Origin: Tupaia tana
Taxonomy: Eukaryota > Chordata > Mammalia > Scandentia > Tupaiidae
Assembly: GCA_026018925.1 (NCBI GenBank)
Contig: JAKSZU010000004.1
Coordinates: 113,462,152 to 113,526,151 of the forward strand
Length of the DNA: 64,000 nucleotides
Direction of reading: 5' to 3'
The translations under genes and the position numbers were made by a program. The notes below the pieces were generated by a model. That model saw nothing but the letters and a program-made list of their open reading frames with translations. It did not search any database and was not told where the DNA came from. This document shows positions 58,474 to 64,000 of the stretch, in pieces (position 1 is the stretch's first letter; every line of letters starts with the position of its first letter).

Positions 58474-59220
58474 TTTCATATGACCCAACCATCCATCTTG
58501 GGTGTGTTCTCAAATATGAATATTTAATTTTGACTATTGTCCTACACTTACACTGCAATTGCCCTACCTTGAGATATTATCTATCCTCTGTACCACTGAA
58601 ATACAGTATGACAAGTATTCTGATTTTCATCTTTGCTTCAAACAATTTATTCTCTTAACTACAGCAAGGGTGATTTTTTTGAAAAATGTAAATCTGATTG
58701 AACCACTCATTATATTTTATTACTTGAAGGAAAAATTTTTAAAATTAAAAAAAAATTACTAGTAAGGCTTAAATGTCTTGGCTTCTACTTCACTTTTTAC
58801 TTTTACCTTGTGCCATTCTCTCCCTAAGTTTCTAAAATCAAGTAATGGTCTTGTTGTAACTTCAAAAATCCAAACTCTCACATCAGAATCTTCCCAGTCC
58901 TGCTCCATTTAGCTTGAATACTATTTCCCCCATTCTTCTCCACCAAGTTTTGACCCATTTTTTCAAGTTTCTCTTAAAATGTCTTTTTCTTTAAGACTTC
59001 CTTAACTCCTTTTCTCTTCTAAATTAGGTCCTTCGTTAAATGCTATAGAATCTCTAGACATTAATACCCTTCCATCCTTCCAGTGTATTTTCTGACTTGC
59101 TTCTCCATTCAATTGATACATAAGTTCTGGAATGTAGTTTGTATTTACTTCAGCCCTCTTTCACTATGAAGACTTATTTTATGCCTCTTGTTTTTATATT
59201 AAGTACTTCTTTTTATTTTT
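58474..59220. other. Intergenic DNA, nothing identified
   Basis: AT-rich sequence. The phrases near 58,900-59,120 (TCCTGCTCCATTTAGCTTG, TTTTCTCTTCTAAATTAGGTCC) suggest an old LINE 3' end, but I cannot assign it firmly. Confidence 0.4.
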
Positions 59221-59475
59221 CTTTTTTTAAGAGAGAGCTTGTTATAGGGTGCATGCACTCACCAGAGAGACAGAAAGACAGAGACAGAAAACGAGAAATC
59301 ACCCCCAGGTGGGTTGGCCATGCCACAATTCGTCATCGTCATTTTTCTCTTGGGATTTTGTGCACACATGCCCTTTCACCTTGTGTGATTTTCAAGTCAC
59401 AGGGTTTAGGATTTGAACCATGTTGCACTATGTGTGGATACAGCGCCTTGACTACTATGCTACCTTCTGGCCCCA
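59221..59475 (-). mobile_element. tRNA-derived SINE, reverse orientation, older copy
   Basis: Starts TTTTTTAAGAGAGAGCTTG and ends CTACCTTCTGGCCCC. Head of the GGGGCCAG type. The HSP90AB1 retrocopy begins about 30 bp further on. Confidence 0.87.
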
Positions 59476-59491
59476 CAATGGCTGCTTTAAT

Positions 59492-59506
59492 AAGAATAAA
59501 GAAGAC
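59492..59506 (+). repeat. Target-site duplication, left (HSP90AB1 retrocopy)
   Basis: AAGAATAAAGAAGAC is repeated exactly at 62,072-62,086 after the poly(A) tract. Confidence 0.95.
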
Positions 59507-59605
59507 CGCTCTTGAGTCACCCCCACACAGCGAAGGCTCCGCGTGCGAGTTGGACTCGGTCCCGGCCCACTCTGCTCCCAGTTATTCGCCTTTCTTTCTT
59601 TCAAG
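59507..59605 (+). other. 5' UTR of the HSP90AB1 retrocopy
   Basis: About 100 bp of leader (CTCTTGAGTCACCCCCACAC ... TTTCTTTCTTTCAAG) is joined directly to the ATG. That fits a spliced full-length mRNA copy, since the parental gene has an intron in its leader as I recall. Confidence 0.8.
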
Positions 59606-61792
59606 ATGCCTGAGGAAGTACACCATGGCGAGGAGGAGGTGGAGACTTTTGCCTTTCGGGCAGAAATTGCCCAACTCATGTCCCCGATCATCAATACCTT
59701 CTATTCCAACAAGGAAATTTTCCTCCAGGAGTTGATCTCTAATGCTTCTGATGCCCTGGACAAGATTCACTATGAGAGCTTGACAGACCCTTCCAAGTTG
59801 GACAGTGGTAAAGAGCTGAAAATTGACATCATCCCCAACCCTCAGGAACGTACCTTGACTTTGGTGGACACAGGCATCAGCATGACCAAGGCCGACCTCA
59901 TACATAATTTGGGAACCATTGCAAAGTCTGGTACTAAAGCTTTCATAGAGGCTCTTCAGGCTGGTGCAGACATCTCCATGATTGGGCAGTTTGGTGTTGG
60001 CTTTTATTCTGCCTATCTGGTGGCAGAGAAAGTAGTTGTGATCACAAAGCACAACGATGTTGAGCAGTATGCCTGGGAATCTTCTGCTGGGGGTTCCTTC
60101 ACCGTCCGTGCTGATCGTGGTGAACCTATTGGTTGGGGTACTAAAGTGATCCTCCACCTTAAAGAAGATCAGACAGAATATTTCGAGGAGAGGCGGGTAA
60201 AAGAAGTGGTGAAGAAGCACTCACAGTTCATAGGCTATCCGATCACCCTTTATGTGGAGAAGGAACGAGAGAAGGAAATCAGTGATGATGAGGCAGAGGA
60301 AGAGAAAGGTGAGAAAGAGGAGGAAGACAAGGACGATGAAGAGAAGCTCAAGATTGAAGATGTGGGTTCATATGAGGAAGATGACAGTGGTAAGGACAAG
60401 AAAAAGAAGACCAAGAAGATTAAGGAGAAGTACATTGATCAGGAAGCACTGAACAAGACCAAGCCCATTTGGACCAGAAACCCTGATGATATCACCCAGG
60501 AGGAATATGGAGAGTTCTACAAGAGCCTCACCAATGACTGGGAAGACCATTTGGCTGTCAAGCACTTCTCTGTGGAAGGCCAGTTGGAATTCAGGGCGTT
60601 GCTATTTATCCCTCACCAGTCTCCCTTTGACCTCTTTGAGAAAAAAAAAAAAAAAAAAAAGAAAAAGAACAACATCAAACTCTACGTTCGCCGTGTGTTC
60701 ATCATGGATAGCTGTGATGAGCTGATACTAGAGTATCTTAACTTTATCCGGGGTGTGGTTGACTCTGAGGACCTGCCCCTGAACATCTCCCGAGAAATGC
60801 TCCAGCAGAGCAAAATCCTGAAAGTCATTCGTAAGAACATTGTTAAGAAGTGCCTTGAGCTCTTCTCTGAGTTGGCAGAAGACAAAGAGAACTACAAGAA
60901 ATTCTATGAGGCATTCTCTAAAAATCTAAAGCTTGGGATCCACGAGGACTCCACTAACCGGCGACGCCTCTCTGAGCTGCTGCGCTATCACACTTCTCAG
61001 TCTGGAGATGAGATGACTTCCCTGTCCGAATACATCTCTCGCATGAAGGAGACTCAGAAGTCCATCTATTACATCACTGGTGAGAGCAAAGAGCAGGTGG
61101 CCAACTCCGCTTTTGTGGAGCGGGTGCGGAAGCGGGGCTTTGAGGTGGTGTACATGACTGAGCTTATTGACGAGTACTGCGTGCAGCAGCTCAAGGAGTT
61201 TGATGGGAAGAGCCTGGTCTCAGTTACTAAGGAGGTCCTGGAGTTACCAGAGGATAAAGAGGAGAAGAAGAAGATGGAGGAGAGCAAGGCCAAGTTTGAG
61301 AACCTATGCAAACTGATGAAAGAAATCTTGGATAAGAAGGTTGAGAAGGTGACAATCTCAAACAGGCTTGTGTCTTCACCCTGCTGCATTGTGACCAGCA
61401 CCTATGGCTGGACAGCCAACATGGAGCGGATCATGAAAGCCCAGGCACTTTGGGACAACTCTACAATGGGCTACATGATGGCCAAAAAGCACCTGGAGAT
61501 CAACCCCGACCACCCCATTGTGGAGACGCTGTGGCAGACGGCTGAGGCAGACAAGAACGACAAAGCTGTCAAGGACCTGGTGGTGCTGCTGTTTGAAACT
61601 GCCCTGCTCTCTTCCGGCTTCTCCCTTGAGCATCCCCAGACCCACTCCAATCACACCTACCACATGATAAAACTTGGCTTGGGCATCGATGAAGATGAAG
61701 TGACAGCAGAGGAGCCCAGTGCTGCTGTTCCCGATGATATCCCCCCACTCGAGGGCGACGAGGATGCATTGCGCATGGAGGAAGTAGATTAG
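59606..61792 (+). pseudogene. HSP90AB1: HSP90AB1 retrocopy, full-length open frame with altered key residues
   Basis: An uninterrupted 728-residue frame matching cytosolic chaperone HSP90-beta (usually 724) from [15 protein letters not shown] to the TPR-docking end MEEVD. The N-terminal ATPase domain, charged linker (about residues 220-280), middle domain with SREMLQQSK and C-terminal domain are present. The in-frame upstream extension to 59,543 is leader sequence. Changes from the family: the nucleotide-binding loop reads DTGISM (S92 where glycine is conserved), FLQELIS for FLRELIS, and [11 protein letters not shown] for FIPRRAPFDLF. A 20-A run expands the lysine stretch to nine K after FDLFE, accounting for four extra residues. 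ATP-driven function is doubtful, so I call it a processed pseudogene with an open frame. Confidence 0.92.
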
Positions 61793-62071
61793 GAGTTACT
61801 GGGAAGCCTCATATCCTCTGTATAGTGCCCCCATGGCTCCCACAACAGCCCTGAGTGGCCCTGTCCCACTTGGCTCCCTCTGCTATGTCTATAGTGTTTG
61901 TTTATTCCTGTCCTTATCTAAGACAGGAAATAAAGGCTTCAAGTGCCATCCCCCTTCCTAACTTGACAATGGGATTGAATGTTGTGTATTGTGGGTTTTT
62001 TGTTTATTTTGTTTTGAAACTAAAGTATGCAAAATAAAGATGATGCAGTTTTATACCAAAAAAAAAAAAAA
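61793..62071 (+). other. 3' UTR and poly(A) of the HSP90AB1 retrocopy
   Basis: Contains AATAAA at 62,033-62,038 followed by an A tract (about 62,057-62,073) and then the right target duplication. Confidence 0.88.
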
Positions 62072-62086
62072 AAGAATAAAGAAGAC

Positions 62087-62965
62087 TTGATGTTACTACA
62101 AAAACAAATGAAAAACTCAGCTCAATTTATATCTCTTACATTGATCTTCTTGTCTTTGGAGTCAGAAAATATAGGTACTGAAAATCATGAGCATAAAGGT
62201 AAGGGCTGAAGCTAAGTAAATAACTGTTTTCTGAACTAGAAAGTATAACATACTAGACTTTTTATTTTCATTATTTATAATTTATGCTTGTACATCTCCT
62301 ACAAGTATTTGGAACTATGTACAATGTTATAATACATCTAGAATAAAGATACTTTTGAAGCCTATAAAATGAAATAAGTGAACAATTAATTGGTATTTGG
62401 AATGAGCTGATAAATTTAATAAAACAAAATTTAGCTTTGGGCAGCATAGAATCTAATAAAAAAGAAGGAAACACTAAATTACATAGTTTTCATACAGTGG
62501 TAAAAAGTGATAATACTCAGGTAAAATGTATAGATCACTTCCTATGAGAGGGACAGAGATTCATATGCATATTCCAGAAATGTGATCAACATAATGAAAG
62601 GTCTTAATCCAAGTATACATCAAGTGTAATGGAAACAAAGAAGAGGCAACAATTGCCTGAAAAACTGGGGAAGGCTTCACAGAAGAATACATACAAGAGA
62701 CACAATTGAATGTTTAAAAAAATGAAAATAAAAATAATATTCATCATCTAAAAAATAAAAAGCTATTTGATGATGATGTGAATAGTAATGTCTTTGTCTT
62801 GACTGATATGTATGGTAATCATGCTGGAAAAATAAATGCTATATATTGTAAAGATACATGTGATTGAATGTAATACAAAAAAATTAAAAAATTTAAAACA
62901 GAGACACAGAGGTTGTCAAAACAGAAAAAGGGAATATAATAATGATTTATGTAAAAGGAATAAAT
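62087..62965. other. Intergenic DNA, nothing identified
   Basis: AT-rich sequence with no supported gene. It is A-rich on the + strand in several places, which may hide old LINE ends. Confidence 0.5.
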
Positions 62966-62969
62966 GGGG

Positions 62970-63180
62970 TGGGAGGGCAGCAGGTCATGTAGTGGTTAAG
63001 GCACTGGACTCACACATGGTCAACCACGGTTTGAGTCCTGGACCTGGTGGCTTGAAAAACACACTGGGCATGTGTGCATGCATGCCCAAAATCCCAGGAA
63101 GAGAATGGAGAAGAGGGGTTGCATTGTAGCCATCCCCCCGGGAGGTCATTTCTCACTTTCCTTTACATGGGGAAAAATAA
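62970..63180 (+). mobile_element. tRNA-derived SINE, 3' truncated
   Basis: Head GGGAGGGCAGCAGGTCATGT, B-box-like GGTTTGAGTCCTGGACC, then GCATGCATGCCCAAAATCCC. The CT-rich end is missing and the copy closes with CATGGGGAAAAATAAAAAAA. Confidence 0.85.
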
Positions 63181-63736
63181 AAAAAGCTTGTATACACTTG
63201 TCATATAAAAATATGTCAAATAGTCTGGTTTGAATGGAAGGCATGAAAAAAATGGGATAATTATGAATGATTATACTATGAAGTCAAAAGATACCAAAAA
63301 TAGTCTAAAATAATACTATATTTCTTTCTTGAGTAGTTGTGTGAAAGATGGTGACGGAGAATGAGAGAAAGAGAGAACAAAAGCCAGGAGAGGATTTCCA
63401 AGTGGAAAATAAATTTCACCTCGTAGAATATTAAGGGGAAGACAGTAAAATTAAATAACTCAAACAATTGTTCTGGTGTCAAATGTTTCTTATTAGGAGA
63501 AACTGAATCATATTGATGCTTAGTAGAATAAACATTATTGCATGCATTGTGATAGTTCAGGAGAGGGGGAAACTGAGATCATGTAAACTCTGTCTCTGTG
63601 AAGTAGATGCAAGATAGTTTCTGTGTCTTCCATTGTCACAAACTGAAGTTTTAACTAAGATCCTGATAAGAGTGAAGAACTGGGGAAGAGGATTGTGGCC
63701 TGGTGAGACCCTGTTGGTATGCTTCTCTCTTTTGAT

Positions 63737-63739
<3 letters not shown>
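63181..63739. other. Intergenic DNA, nothing identified
   Basis: No gene is supported. GGGGAAGAGGATTGTGGCCTGG near 63,682 faintly resembles the middle of the local SINE. Confidence 0.45.

Positions 63740-63770
<31 letters not shown>
63740..63770 (+). repeat. (CA)n microsatellite
   Basis: An uninterrupted CA run of about 15 units. The minus-strand frame beginning MCVCVCVCV is this repeat. Confidence 0.97.
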
Positions 63771-63772
<2 letters not shown>

Positions 63773-63835
63773 CACACTCACACGTTCTCATCATGAATTA
63801 AATAAATAAAAATAAAAAGATACAAATAAATACAA

Positions 63836-63892
63836 ATTATTTTCTATTTAATTCCTAAGCTTGCTATGCTTAGGAATTAAATAGAAAATAAT
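63836..63892. repeat. Perfect 25-bp inverted repeat with 7-bp loop
   Basis: Left arm 63,836-63,860 and right arm 63,868-63,892 are exact reverse complements around the spacer TTGCTAT. The arm centre is ATTTAATTCCTAAGC. The sequence is AT-rich and would extrude as a hairpin. It belongs to no element I recognise. Confidence 0.95.
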
Positions 63893-64000
63893 GTTACTTT
63901 GTCAGCATGACTTGACACATCTCTCCAAAACTCAGAACAGGCTTGGCAAGGAAACTATAACTCACAGGGAATGACTTTTTTTTTTTCAGGGGTTTGGATA

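Noticed and set aside
60252-60452. Lys/Arg-rich frame and its Ser-rich opposite-strand partner in the HSP90 copy
   Set aside because: Frame shadows of the charged linker.
59606-61792. A functional HSP90AB1 gene
   Set aside because: No introns, poly(A) tail, exact target duplication and altered conserved residues all say retrocopy.

Overview
The window is gene-poor nuclear DNA of a placental mammal. No living multi-exon gene is visible. The evidence is spliced copies of mammalian mRNAs (PSMC6, USP12, HSP90AB1) with poly(A) tails and target-site duplications, L1, L2 and MIR fragments, endogenous retroviruses, and at least fifteen copies of one tRNA-derived SINE of about 250-280 bp. I cannot name the species. 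The SINE head reminds me of dermopteran (colugo) tRNA-derived SINEs, but that is recollection, not a test.

Layout. Bases 1-20,750 are one block of degenerate telomere-like repeat (TTAGGG-type on the + strand, mixed with TTAGGGATAGTG-type variants) that carries its own kilobase-scale duplications. At 20,750-25,300 a junction module (about 175 bp of unique-looking DNA followed by a satellite of CACGTG palindromes) occurs twice, 3,565 bp apart, with a second short telomere-like block between the copies. Bases 25,300-29,200 hold SINEs, old L1 pieces, a class II solo LTR with a 6-bp target duplication and a 5'-inverted L1. A full-length, uninterrupted PSMC6 retrocopy lies at 29,201-30,788. Bases 30,800-37,230 are intergenic with MIR, L2, SINEs and a clean 72-bp tandem duplication.

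Bases 37,251-48,268 are the most layered locus. A USP12 processed pseudogene with GC-rich 5' UTR and long 3' UTR was inserted with a 17-bp target duplication. A betaretrovirus-like provirus (39,114-45,838, minus strand, 6-bp target duplication CCCAAC) later landed in its 3' UTR. The provirus keeps LTRs, a primer-binding site matching tRNA-Thr, both -1 frameshift heptamers, an open pro and an open pol. It is broken by stops in gag, an altered reverse-transcriptase active-site box and a large loss within env.

Bases 48,286-59,490 contain more SINEs, L1 fragments, a gammaretrovirus-type env remnant and a SINE split by a copy of a nearby segment. A full-length HSP90AB1 retrocopy (59,507-62,071) follows, then repeats to the end, including a perfect 25-bp palindrome at 63,836-63,892.

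The genes do not form a pathway: each is an independent retrotransposition product. I found no new multi-gene system. The most unusual material is the large inward-pointing telomere-like block with its adjacent CACGTG-palindrome satellite.
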